A DNA stretch of 5,416 nucleotides from JAHQVK01 sp039819565. Its GTDB lineage: Bacteria > Myxococcota > Kuafuiibacteriia > Kuafuiibacteriales > Kuafuiibacteriaceae. The stretch covers positions 1 through 5,416 of the forward strand of contig JBCBRU010000618.1 of NCBI GenBank assembly GCA_039819565.1, read 5' to 3'. Under the pieces are notes generated by a model. The model was given only the letters and a program-made list of their open reading frames with translations, was not told where the DNA came from and made no database searches. A program made the translations under genes and the position numbers. Shown here piece by piece: positions 1-5,416 of this stretch (its first letter is position 1; each line of letters begins with the position of its first letter).

Positions 1-946
1 CGGCCCGGGAGGATCCGGACCAGGAGGCTCCGGCCATGAGCCCCTCGATCCAGCTCTCGAAAGCCCGGATCCGGGGACTCTCGGCGTCCTCTTCGCGCAT
101 GAGCAGAAACCAAGCGTACTCGCTCACCCGCCACTCGAAGAGAGGCACGACGCGTCCCGCCTCGATGAGGTCGGCGGCCATGCTGCGGCGGCTGACGCAC
201 GCTCCGAGTCCCGCCGCGCAGGCTTCGAGCGCCGTCGTGGCGTCGCGGCAGTGCACCCAGCGAGCTCCCGCGCCCAAGGGCGCGTCGCCCGCGCCCTCAG
301 CGATCCCCGCCTCGCGCAACCAGGGCGACCAGCCGCTCCAAGGCTCGTCGTCTCGGAGGCTGTCGTCGACCCACCACCGCAGGGCCTCCAGACAGCGGCG
401 GGGATCCTCGAAACTCCGGGCTTCGACCGCGGCCGCGGGAACGAGGACGTTTACCGCATCCGAGGCGAGCCGCCTCGCCCGCAGCCCGGGGTAGGGCCCA
501 GCCCCGAAACGCAGGGCGACGTCGGCTTCGGCGCGGCGGAGATCCCTCGGAGCGGCGCTGAGGTCGAGGTGGAGCTCGATCCCGGGATAAGCGTCCAAAA
601 AAGCCCCGAGTCGAGGGAGGAGCCAGGGCGTCGCGAGGGACCCGGGGAGGGTGACGCGCAGGGGACCGTCGATCGGTGGCTCGGCGAGGCCCGCGGTGGC
701 GCGATCCACGGCGAGGAGGGCTGCCGCGACCTGCTCTCGGTAGCGAGCGCCCTCAGCCGTGAGCTGAACTCCGCGGGCTTCGCGCACGAAGAGGGCGACG
801 CCGAGCTGGGCCTCGAGCTCTCGGATCTGTCCGCTGATCGCGGCCGGGGTCAGCGAGCGCTCCTGCGCGGCCACCTTGAACCCGCCGAGGCGGGCCGCGG
901 CCTCGAAGCTGCGCAGGAGATGAAGGGGGGCTTCCGGGATCTTCAT
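1..946 (-). CDS. LysR-type transcriptional regulator (GcvA/AmpR-like), 3' end outside window
   Basis: Cytoplasmic DNA-binding regulator. Reading leftward from ATG 946-944, the frame stays open for 315 codons to the window edge, so the stop lies outside; LysR proteins are usually about 300 residues, so little should be missing. Residues 8-66 form the winged helix-turn-helix: LLRSFEAAARLGGF, then TPAAISGQIRELEAQLG, then ALFVREARGVQLTAEG, which is the typical GcvA/AmpR-like pattern. From about residue 90 a periplasmic-binding-protein-like effector domain follows (LRVTLPGSLATPWLLPRLGAF, then the motif ADVALRFGAG and a W-rich segment), as in GcvA-like members. The start is supported by AAGGAGG eight bases upstream and by the HTH beginning within ten residues of it. 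It is divergent from the phzF-like gene with a 73-base gap, so it probably regulates that gene and perhaps itself. The inducer cannot be read from the sequence. The family is confident; the subgroup is moderately so. Confidence 0.93.
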   Translation of the reverse strand, partial: MKIPEAPLHLLRSFEAAARLGGFKVAAQERSLTPAAISGQIRELEAQLGVALFVREARGVQLTAEGARYREQVAAALLAVDRATAGLAEPPIDGPLRVTLPGSLATPWLLPRLGAFLDAYPGIELHLDLSAAPRDLRRAEADVALRFGAGPYPGLRARRLASDAVNVLVPAAAVEARSFEDPRRCLEALRWWVDDSLRDDEPWSGWSPWLREAGIAEGAGDAPLGAGARWVHCRDATTALEACAAGLGACVSRRSMAADLIEAGRVVPLFEWRVSEYAWFLLMREEDAESPRIRAFESWIEGLMAGASWSGSSRA

Positions 947-954
947 GGCTCAGC

Positions 955-961
955 CCTCCTT
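955..961 (-). promoter_or_regulatory. Shine-Dalgarno sequence of the LysR gene
   Basis: On the minus strand this reads AAGGAGG, a near-perfect anti-16S match, eight bases before the ATG at 946. It fixes the LysR start. Its AGGAGG core (955-960) is complementary to CCTCCT earlier in the same leader (minus strand of 974-979), so it could be sequestered in a hairpin with a 13-base loop. Confidence 0.8.
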
Positions 962-963
962 GC

Positions 964-976
964 CCTGAGGCTCAGG
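964..976. repeat. 13-bp perfect inverted repeat in the LysR/phzF divergent region
   Basis: CCTGAG-G-CTCAGG is a perfect dyad with a single central base. It lies just upstream of the LysR ribosome binding site and upstream of the phzF -35 element. It could be an operator half for the LysR protein or an RNA hairpin (five pairs, three-base loop) in the LysR leader. The dyad is directly visible; its function is inferred. Confidence 0.5.
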
Positions 977-978
977 AG

Positions 979-1002
979 GTCTCGCTTGTCCTTCGTCGAG
1001 AC
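979..1002. promoter_or_regulatory. Candidate LysR operator: 6-bp inverted repeat with 12-bp spacer
   Basis: GTCTCG at 979-984 and CGAGAC at 997-1002 are perfect inverted arms separated by 12 bases. The site covers the proposed phzF -35 hexamer (986-991). LysR proteins commonly bind dyads between divergent genes, often containing a T-N11-A core; T987 and A999 have that spacing but are not centred on this dyad. Placement over the -35 would suit repression, or autoregulation of the leftward gene. The assignment is inferred. Confidence 0.4.
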
Positions 1003-1013
1003 TCTCCTATGTT
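986..1013 (+). promoter_or_regulatory. Sigma70-like promoter of the phzF-like gene, predicting a leaderless mRNA
   Basis: TTGTCC (986-991) and TATGTT (1008-1013) are separated by 16 bases and each match four of the six consensus positions. The -10 ends six bases before the ATG at 1020, so a standard start point seven bases downstream of it would fall on the A of the ATG. No purine-rich Shine-Dalgarno sequence precedes this ATG, which agrees with leaderless initiation. The dyad at 979-1002 covers the -35. Confidence 0.5.
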
Positions 1014-1019
1014 TCGCCC

Positions 1020-1874
1020 ATGACCTTCCAGCTTCAGCGCTACGCCGCCTTTGGCGCCTCGGAACCCGGCGGAAACCCGGCCGGGGTGTGGATGGGGGAC
1101 GCGCTCCCCGCCGCGGAGGAGATGCAGCGCATCGCCGCCGAAGTGGGAGACTCCGAGACGGCCTTCATCACCCCGCGCTCCGGTGCGAGGCGCACCGTGC
1201 GGTACTTCAGCCCCGAGGCCGAGGTCCCCTTCTGCGGGCACGCCACCGTCGCCTCCGGGGTTGCGCTGGGGCACGCCGAGGGGCCGGGGACGTTTCAATT
1301 CGAGACCCGCGCCGGCGAGGTCCCGGTAGAGGTGGCCCGAACCGGAGATGGGTACGCGGCGACCCTCACGTCCGTGGCGCCGCGCTTTGCACCCGCGGAA
1401 GCCTCGCTGGTCGAGCGTGCCCTCGATCTCCTCGGATGGCCCCGAGAGACTCTCGATCCGAGCCTCCCCGCGGCCAAAACCTACGCCGGGGCCTGGCACC
1501 TAGTGTTGGCGACCCGGGATCGGTCTCAACTCTCTCAGCTCGAGTATGACTTTGCCGCCCTGCGGGCCCTGATGGAGGACGCCGAGCTCACCACCCTCAA
1601 TCTCGTCCATCGAGAGAAGCCTGAGTTCTTCCACGCCCGAAACCCCTTTCCCGTGGGCGGGGTCTTCGAAGATCCCGCGACGGGCGCCGCCGCGGCCGCC
1701 CTCGGCGGCTATCTCCGTGAGGCTAAGCTCGCGTCGGCGCCGACATCTTTCGAAATCCTTCAAGGTCAAGATATGGGGCGACCCAGCCGAATCAAGGTCT
1801 CTGTCCCCTCGGAGGGCGGGGTGCGCATCACCGGTGGCGCCTATTCCATCCCTGTGACCGAGCCCACGCGCTGA
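1020..1874 (+). CDS. PhzF-family phenazine biosynthesis-like isomerase/epimerase
   Basis: A complete 284-residue soluble protein, of usual length for the PhzF/diaminopimelate-epimerase fold. Visible signatures are GNPAGV at 18-23, the segment VGDSETAFI with Glu46 in the place of the catalytic acid of PhzF, FCGHAT at 71-76 after YFSPEAEVP, and in the C-terminal half FFHARNPFPVGG followed by EDPATG at 217-222. The two halves are the pseudo-symmetric lobes of the fold. PhzF itself isomerises a dihydro-anthranilate intermediate of phenazine synthesis, but most family members sit outside phenazine clusters and have unknown substrates. No other phenazine gene is visible here, so a general isomerase is the safe call. 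The ATG at 1020 fits the family N-terminus (MTFQLQRYAAFG); it has no Shine-Dalgarno and may be leaderless. It is divergent from a LysR gene that probably regulates it. Confidence 0.93.
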   Translation: MTFQLQRYAAFGASEPGGNPAGVWMGDALPAAEEMQRIAAEVGDSETAFITPRSGARRTVRYFSPEAEVPFCGHATVASGVALGHAEGPGTFQFETRAGEVPVEVARTGDGYAATLTSVAPRFAPAEASLVERALDLLGWPRETLDPSLPAAKTYAGAWHLVLATRDRSQLSQLEYDFAALRALMEDAELTTLNLVHREKPEFFHARNPFPVGGVFEDPATGAAAAALGGYLREAKLASAPTSFEILQGQDMGRPSRIKVSVPSEGGVRITGGAYSIPVTEPTR

Positions 1875-1884
1875 CGCCCCCCCA

Positions 1885-1913
1885 TTGATAAGTTCTCGGA
1901 CTCCGGATGTAGT
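1885..1913 (+). promoter_or_regulatory. Sigma70-like promoter of the CHAT gene, predicting a leaderless mRNA
   Basis: TTGATA (1885-1890, five of six consensus positions) and TGTAGT (1908-1913, four of six) are separated by an optimal 17 bases. As at phzF, the -10 ends six bases before the start codon (1920), placing the expected transcription start on the ATG. No Shine-Dalgarno is present. The promoter sits in the 45-base gap after the phzF stop, so the CHAT gene need not depend on phzF transcription. Confidence 0.5.
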
Positions 1914-1915
1914 CC
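1898..1915. repeat. Inverted repeat overlapping the -10 of the CHAT gene
   Basis: GGACT (1898-1902) and AGTCC (1911-1915) are perfect inverted arms with an eight-base spacer. The right arm overlaps the last three bases of the proposed -10 hexamer and ends four bases before the start codon. It is a plausible repressor site, but five-base arms in GC-rich DNA can occur by chance. Confidence 0.3.
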
Positions 1916-1919
1916 ATGG

Positions 1920-4589
1920 ATGCGCAGGGCCTGGCTCTGCCTCGCCGCCGCCGCCGTCGTTGCCTGCCGCTCCCGGGCGGTCCCCGAAGCGAAGCCCGAG
2001 GCATCACCCCTATCCGGACTCCTCGTGGGGGGATGTCGCGATCTCCTCAACGCCGACACCTGTCTCATCGATCAGTCCACCAAGCTGACCCTGTGGGCCC
2101 CTGCGCCCCGCGGCCTGCGCCTCGAAGCCTTCCTGGACGGGAAGCCTCAAGTCACGGAGTGGACCCGGGTCGAAGGCGGACTCCGCGGCGCCCTCACCGT
2201 CACCCCCACCGTCAGCGCCGTACGGGTCCTGGCCCGCAGCGCCCTGGGCGTTAAGACCTCCCGAGAGCTCCACATCAAGACCTGGAAGAAACCCGCCGCC
2301 CTGGACCGGGTGATGGAGCTCTACAAGACCGACCCCGAAAAGGCGAAGGCCGAGCTTGCGTCCCTGGACGACGCGGAAGATCCACGCACCCAGGTCGAAG
2401 CCATGATCGCGAGAGCGAAACTCAGCTTTCGCGAGGGAGACTTCGAGGCCGCCAGTAAGACATGGCGCAAGGCAGCGGCGTTAGCAGACGAGCAGGGATG
2501 GCCCGACACCGCAGCGAGAGCTCGAGGGCCAGTCATCTTTACTGCTCTTGACCTCCATCCTGACTTTCGAATTGCGCGTGAGGTTCTCGATAACGCCGCC
2601 AGCGGTTTTAGGAGCCCGTATGCCTCGCTTGTTCTGGCCAACTATGAAGGGAAGTATCAACGAGCTCTTGGTGACAAACGAGTCGCGCTAAGACGCATTC
2701 TTGAAGCCGAGCGTCTGTCGCGTAAGGTGGGCGAACGCTCCTTTTTGTATGTTACAACTCAGGCGAGAGCTGCCCTTTATGGCGAGGCCGGCCTTCATTC
2801 CGCGGGCCTGGAGGCCCTTCGGTCTGCGGAGCCACCGGCTAATGCGGGTTGTCCGTTGGGGTGGTGGGTCGGCAACGAGGCATGGCAGCAGCTGATGAGC
2901 CAAGAGAGTGGTACTTCCCTGAGTGGCGGGTCTCCCTTGGACTCAGCGCGTCGCTCAGTCGAGTTGTTCGAGAGTGACTGCCCGCAACCCCAGGCACTGA
3001 CGAATAGTCTGAGTATTCTAGCCCTTGCGCATGCTAGAGATGAAAATTGGAGCGAGGCTGACCGCGTCGTGAGTCGAGCCATGGCTCGCGAAGGAAGCAT
3101 GCCCATCAATGCTCTACCTTGGCTTTTGGAGGTGCGAGCACGTGTTGCCGTGGCAACCAAAAGGTTCTCTATGGCTCGCGATGCCTACCTGGCAATGGGC
3201 GAGTTCGCCCAACGAGCGGGACTCGTGCGTTGGCAGTGGCGCGCGGCCGTCGGAATGGCCCAGATACTCGGACAGGCGGGAAAAACGAAAGATGCCCTGC
3301 GGAGCTTCGAACGAGCCGAGGCGCTTCTGGCAAGATGGAAGCCCTCAACGCTTCTACCTTCGGGTTCCACGGTTTGGGGCGTGGCCGTCGATCGGGCCGC
3401 GGAGGCTCACGCAACACTTCTCCTTGAATCGGGCAAACGCGAACAAGCCGCGGAGGTTCTGGTCAGACGTACGCAACGCAGGATGTCCAGCTTCGCAATG
3501 GCCACGCGTATTCAAAGGTTGTCGAGAAAGGACCGCGAAGCTTGGGAGTTCGCCGCCCAACGATATGCCTCCCTTCGTGTCCGCATGGATGCACTTATCG
3601 AGTCGGCCTGGAGCGAAGATGACTGGCGCGAATCCGAGGCCGTACGGGCGTTAGGGCGTGAACTCGAGGCAGCGCTGGATGACACTATCGCTGCTCTTGG
3701 TCCCCAGGTCCCCCTTCGACCCCTTGAAACGCCGGCCGACGGTGAACTCGTGCTCGGCTACGAGGCCCTGGGCGGCTGTGTCCTTGCCTTCGCGTCGTCC
3801 TCGACAGGACGAGAGGTTCGTCGCCTCGACTGCCCCGAGGATCGGGTCACTGGACCCGAGGGTTGGCTCAAACCCTTCGAGGAGTTCATTCGTCGGGCAC
3901 GCTCCATTTCCGTGCACGCACAGGGCCGAGTACGCGCCGTGGACCTCCACCTAGCATCCTTCGAGGGCTCACCTTTAGGAGCTACGCGCAGCGTCGCCTA
4001 TTCTGTCGGAAGTCCCGACACACACCAAGCTGAGCAAGAGGTTGCTCTTCGCGTCGTGGCCTCCGATCCTACCGGAGATCTCCCGAGGGCCCGCGACGAA
4101 GGGGACTGGGTTGCTCGTCGTCTCCGTGGCGCAGGGTGGACTGTAGAAGAACGACGAGGTCGAGACGTGGAGCGGAGGCTCCTGGCGAAGCCGACCGGGT
4201 GGCTTCATTGGGCGGGTCACGGTGTCGCGGGTGAGCGGAGCCTTGACAGCCTGGGAAGCGGCAGCCTCCCGCTGGCGGATGGGGCATCCATTGAGCCTGT
4301 GGACGTCCTCACGTCGGCATCAGCGCCCCGGAACGTGGTGCTGACGGCCTGTCAAACGTCGCCTACCGGCGCCCGGCACCTTACTCTCGCCGAGGCTTTC
4401 CTGCTCGCGGGCAGCCAAGCCGTGGTGGCAACAACCCGACCTGTCGACGACTCCGCCGCGCTTCTCTTTGCGCAGGCATTTTATGGAGACGAGGTGCCGG
4501 ATGACCCCGTGGCCGCCATTCGCAGGACTTACAAGAAGCTATCCGCATCTGAAACAGACTGGGCGGCCTTTCGGGTGTTTGTTCCCTAG
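1920..4589 (+). CDS. TPR-CHAT caspase-like protease, predicted lipoprotein
   Basis: A complete 889-residue protein. Residues 1-16 form a short lipoprotein signal peptide (RR, hydrophobic AAAAVVAC) with the acylated Cys predicted at 16; Arg17-Ser18 follow, so outer-membrane sorting is likely in a Gram-negative. Residues about 30-120 are beta-rich with Cys39 and Cys48. Residues about 125-560 are helical with TPR-like pairs, clearest around 140-194 (REGDFEAASKTWRKAAALA) and in the segment QAGKTKDALRSFERAEALL. The CHAT domain spans about 605-889, with a family-typical lead-in (DPTGDLPRARDEGDWVARRL), His767 in HWAGHG, Cys811 in LTACQTS, then LAEAFLLAGSQAVVATTRPV and a closing WAAFRVFV. The His-Cys dyad is intact, so protease activity is expected; TPRs probably bind a partner or substrate. 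ATG 1920 is the first start in its frame. A subtilase-like lipoprotein gene follows 114 bases later. Target and trigger are unknown. Confidence 0.9.
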   Translation: MRRAWLCLAAAAVVACRSRAVPEAKPEASPLSGLLVGGCRDLLNADTCLIDQSTKLTLWAPAPRGLRLEAFLDGKPQVTEWTRVEGGLRGALTVTPTVSAVRVLARSALGVKTSRELHIKTWKKPAALDRVMELYKTDPEKAKAELASLDDAEDPRTQVEAMIARAKLSFREGDFEAASKTWRKAAALADEQGWPDTAARARGPVIFTALDLHPDFRIAREVLDNAASGFRSPYASLVLANYEGKYQRALGDKRVALRRILEAERLSRKVGERSFLYVTTQARAALYGEAGLHSAGLEALRSAEPPANAGCPLGWWVGNEAWQQLMSQESGTSLSGGSPLDSARRSVELFESDCPQPQALTNSLSILALAHARDENWSEADRVVSRAMAREGSMPINALPWLLEVRARVAVATKRFSMARDAYLAMGEFAQRAGLVRWQWRAAVGMAQILGQAGKTKDALRSFERAEALLARWKPSTLLPSGSTVWGVAVDRAAEAHATLLLESGKREQAAEVLVRRTQRRMSSFAMATRIQRLSRKDREAWEFAAQRYASLRVRMDALIESAWSEDDWRESEAVRALGRELEAALDDTIAALGPQVPLRPLETPADGELVLGYEALGGCVLAFASSSTGREVRRLDCPEDRVTGPEGWLKPFEEFIRRARSISVHAQGRVRAVDLHLASFEGSPLGATRSVAYSVGSPDTHQAEQEVALRVVASDPTGDLPRARDEGDWVARRLRGAGWTVEERRGRDVERRLLAKPTGWLHWAGHGVAGERSLDSLGSGSLPLADGASIEPVDVLTSASAPRNVVLTACQTSPTGARHLTLAEAFLLAGSQAVVATTRPVDDSAALLFAQAFYGDEVPDDPVAAIRRTYKKLSASETDWAAFRVFVP

Positions 4590-4703
4590 TCACAGTCAAT
4601 CAAGGTTAGACGGGTCCTATGCCGGAGGTCGGTGAGGTCTCGGTCAAAAAAATCCGCAGCCGCGCGTCAGAAACGCGTCGAGCGTGCATAGAGGGATCAC
4701 GGC
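4590..4703 (+). other. Gap between the CHAT and subtilase-like genes, with short repeats
   Basis: This stretch holds a direct repeat of GAGGTC (4625-4630 and 4634-4639, nine-base period) followed by GGTC at 4642-4645, an A7 run (4646-4652), and a small dyad, CGCGT at 4663-4667 against ACGCG at 4673-4677 with loop CAGAA. No T-tract follows the dyad, so it is not a normal intrinsic terminator. I see no convincing promoter, so the downstream gene may be read through from the CHAT gene or have its own unrecognised promoter here. Confidence 0.4.
4691..4695 (+). promoter_or_regulatory. Shine-Dalgarno sequence of the subtilase-like gene
   Basis: GAGGG lies eight bases before GTG 4704. It matters because the start is a GTG: an in-frame TAG at 4689-4691 rules out any earlier start, and the next in-frame GTG (4743) would remove the charged part of the signal peptide. 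Confidence 0.6.
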
Positions 4704-5416
4704 GTGAAAAACCTACACGAAAAAAACGGGGCTCGATGGATCGTGGCCCTGTTCAGCCTCACCGCCTTCGCCTGCGTGCCTACTGATGAAGAGCCGGAGG
4801 TCTTCGAAGATTCGCCTCCGACGGCCTTTCGACGGGTCGGGCTGTATGGCTTGCAGCTCCCGCCCGGCGTCCAGGAGTCCGAAGGCTGCCCGGAGTACCG
4901 GATGGTCGGGATTCGACCTCCTACGAGCGCCAGCTGTCCGCGGAGCGGTTCGAAGCGCTGGAAAAGGGTCAACCTCTTCCCTCACGCGACCTCGGCTGCG
5001 CTGAGTCAATTCTGCGCCTACGACTGGAAGGGGCCGGGCACCCCGGACCCCAAACTCATGCCCCACGAGTCCACGGGATGGCTCGAGCCCGACTGCATGA
5101 GCGTCACCGCCTTTGGACATCCCTACGAAGGCCGCAACGTTGCCGCTTTCGAGCAGGCGTTCCTGACTCAAGTTCAAGCCTCGGCGATGCTTCCGGCCGG
5201 GGCGGCGGCTACGAAGGTCGTGGTTGTCGACACCTCCGTCGATGCCCCCTTCCCGAACGGCGGCACCGGTCGGTCGGAGCATGGGCGAGCGGTCTCGGCC
5301 GTCATTCGCAAGCTAGCTTGTAGCTCCAGCGCGGGATCAGGGTGTGCGGCGGAGGTGTCCTCGAATTTGGCCATGCCCCTGCGCCGCCAGAACGGGAGCA
5401 GAACCATCATCTTCTA
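4704..5416 (+). CDS. Subtilisin-like (S8) serine peptidase, predicted lipoprotein, 3' end outside window
   Basis: An open frame of 237 codons from GTG 4704 to the window end, so only the N-terminal part is visible. Residues 1-24 look like a lipoprotein signal peptide: basic residues, then WIVALFSLTAFAC with Cys24; the -3 position is Ala rather than Leu, so the lipobox is relaxed. Residues 25-165 are an unrecognised segment with four Cys (62, 78, 104, 131). From 170, KVVVVDTSVD resembles the subtilase catalytic Asp strand (Asp176), and SEHGRAVSAVI resembles the His helix (HGTHVAGII type; His193). Then come Cys206 and Cys214, and AEVSSNLAMPL in the place of the next core strand. The Asp-His distance, 17 residues, is shorter than in classical subtilases. 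The oxyanion Asn and Ser would lie beyond the window, so activity cannot be judged. It lies downstream of the CHAT lipoprotein gene in the same direction. The subtilase call is moderately sure; the export signal is fairly sure. Confidence 0.72.
   Translation, partial: MKNLHEKNGARWIVALFSLTAFACVPTDEEPEVFEDSPPTAFRRVGLYGLQLPPGVQESEGCPEYRMVGIRPPTSASCPRSGSKRWKRVNLFPHATSAALSQFCAYDWKGPGTPDPKLMPHESTGWLEPDCMSVTAFGHPYEGRNVAAFEQAFLTQVQASAMLPAGAAATKVVVVDTSVDAPFPNGGTGRSEHGRAVSAVIRKLACSSSAGSGCAAEVSSNLAMPLRRQNGSRTIIF

Noticed and set aside
36..494. A 152-codon rightward open frame
   Set aside because: It is antisense to the LysR effector domain; the product is Ser/Arg/Ala-rich low complexity, while the opposite strand gives a clear LysR protein.
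251..1549. A 432-codon rightward open frame
   Set aside because: It is antisense to the LysR gene and then runs out of frame through phzF. Its product is Arg/Gly-rich with no recognisable domain, as expected for a shadow frame in GC-rich DNA.
1020..1874. Phenazine biosynthesis cluster membership of the PhzF-like gene
   Set aside because: No other phenazine genes are visible, the neighbours are a LysR gene and an unrelated protease module, and most PhzF-like genes lie outside such clusters.
3081..3181. Direct repeat ATGGCTCGCGA at 3081 and 3171, 90 bases apart and in frame
   Set aside because: It is only 11 bases and falls within helical TPR-like coding sequence; flanking residues do not align as a longer repeat, so it is probably chance or remote TPR ancestry.
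3109..3654. A 181-codon rightward open frame inside the CHAT gene
   Set aside because: Out of frame with the TPR-CHAT protein, which is continuous here. The product is rich in Arg, Trp and Pro without domain features.
4663..4677. Hairpin CGCGT-CAGAA-ACGCG as a terminator of the CHAT gene
   Set aside because: The stem is only five pairs (plus one G-U) and no T-run follows.
4720..4727. A AAA AAC, in the right phase for a -1 ribosomal slippery site, at codons 6-8 of the subtilase-like gene
   Set aside because: Shifting here would end translation at the TGA at 4784 before any domain is made, and I see no strong stimulatory structure, so chance is more likely.
4619..4786. A 55-codon basic open frame (ATG 4619) between the CHAT and subtilase-like genes
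   Set aside because: It overlaps the signal-peptide coding region of the next gene, has no Shine-Dalgarno, and its composition looks like read-through of repeats and signal sequence. It cannot be fully excluded as a small peptide.
4713..5282. A 189-codon leftward open frame
   Set aside because: It lies opposite the subtilase-like gene. The rightward frame has a signal peptide, a Shine-Dalgarno and catalytic motifs; this one has none.

Overview
The window is high-GC bacterial DNA with proteobacterial-style promoters. Both putative exported proteins carry lipoprotein signal peptides, and a TPR-CHAT lipoprotein lies next to a subtilisin-like lipoprotein. A myxobacterium or related Myxococcota fits best, but that is inference from gene content and composition; there is no rRNA or marker gene to confirm it.

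Left part (1-1874) is a conventional divergent pair. A LysR-type regulator of the GcvA/AmpR-like group reads leftward from 946 and runs off the window edge just before its stop. A complete PhzF-family isomerase/epimerase-like enzyme (1020-1874) reads rightward. The 73-base gap between them holds a strong ribosome binding site for the regulator, two inverted repeats and a promoter for phzF. The regulator probably controls phzF, and perhaps itself.

Right part (1920-5416) is the more interesting accessory module. Gene 1920-4589 encodes an 889-residue predicted lipoprotein with a small N-terminal beta-rich segment, a long TPR-like helical array and a C-terminal CHAT (caspase-like) protease domain with the expected His767 and Cys811. 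After a 114-base gap, a second predicted lipoprotein starts at GTG 4704. Its visible 237 residues end inside what looks like a subtilisin-like (S8) catalytic domain, with Asp176 and His193 visible; the Ser would lie beyond the window. The two genes may form an exported two-protease unit: a TPR sensor/scaffold on the CHAT protein and a second protease or substrate next to it. This pairing is inferred from adjacency and shared localisation only.

Two regulatory points recur. Both phzF and the CHAT gene lack a Shine-Dalgarno sequence and have a sigma70-like -10 hexamer ending exactly six bases before the ATG, which predicts leaderless mRNAs. The LysR and subtilase genes have clear Shine-Dalgarno sequences. 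The middle of the CHAT gene (about 2520-3550) is visibly poorer in G+C than its two ends. No tRNA, rRNA, CRISPR, insertion sequence or convincing intrinsic terminator was seen.
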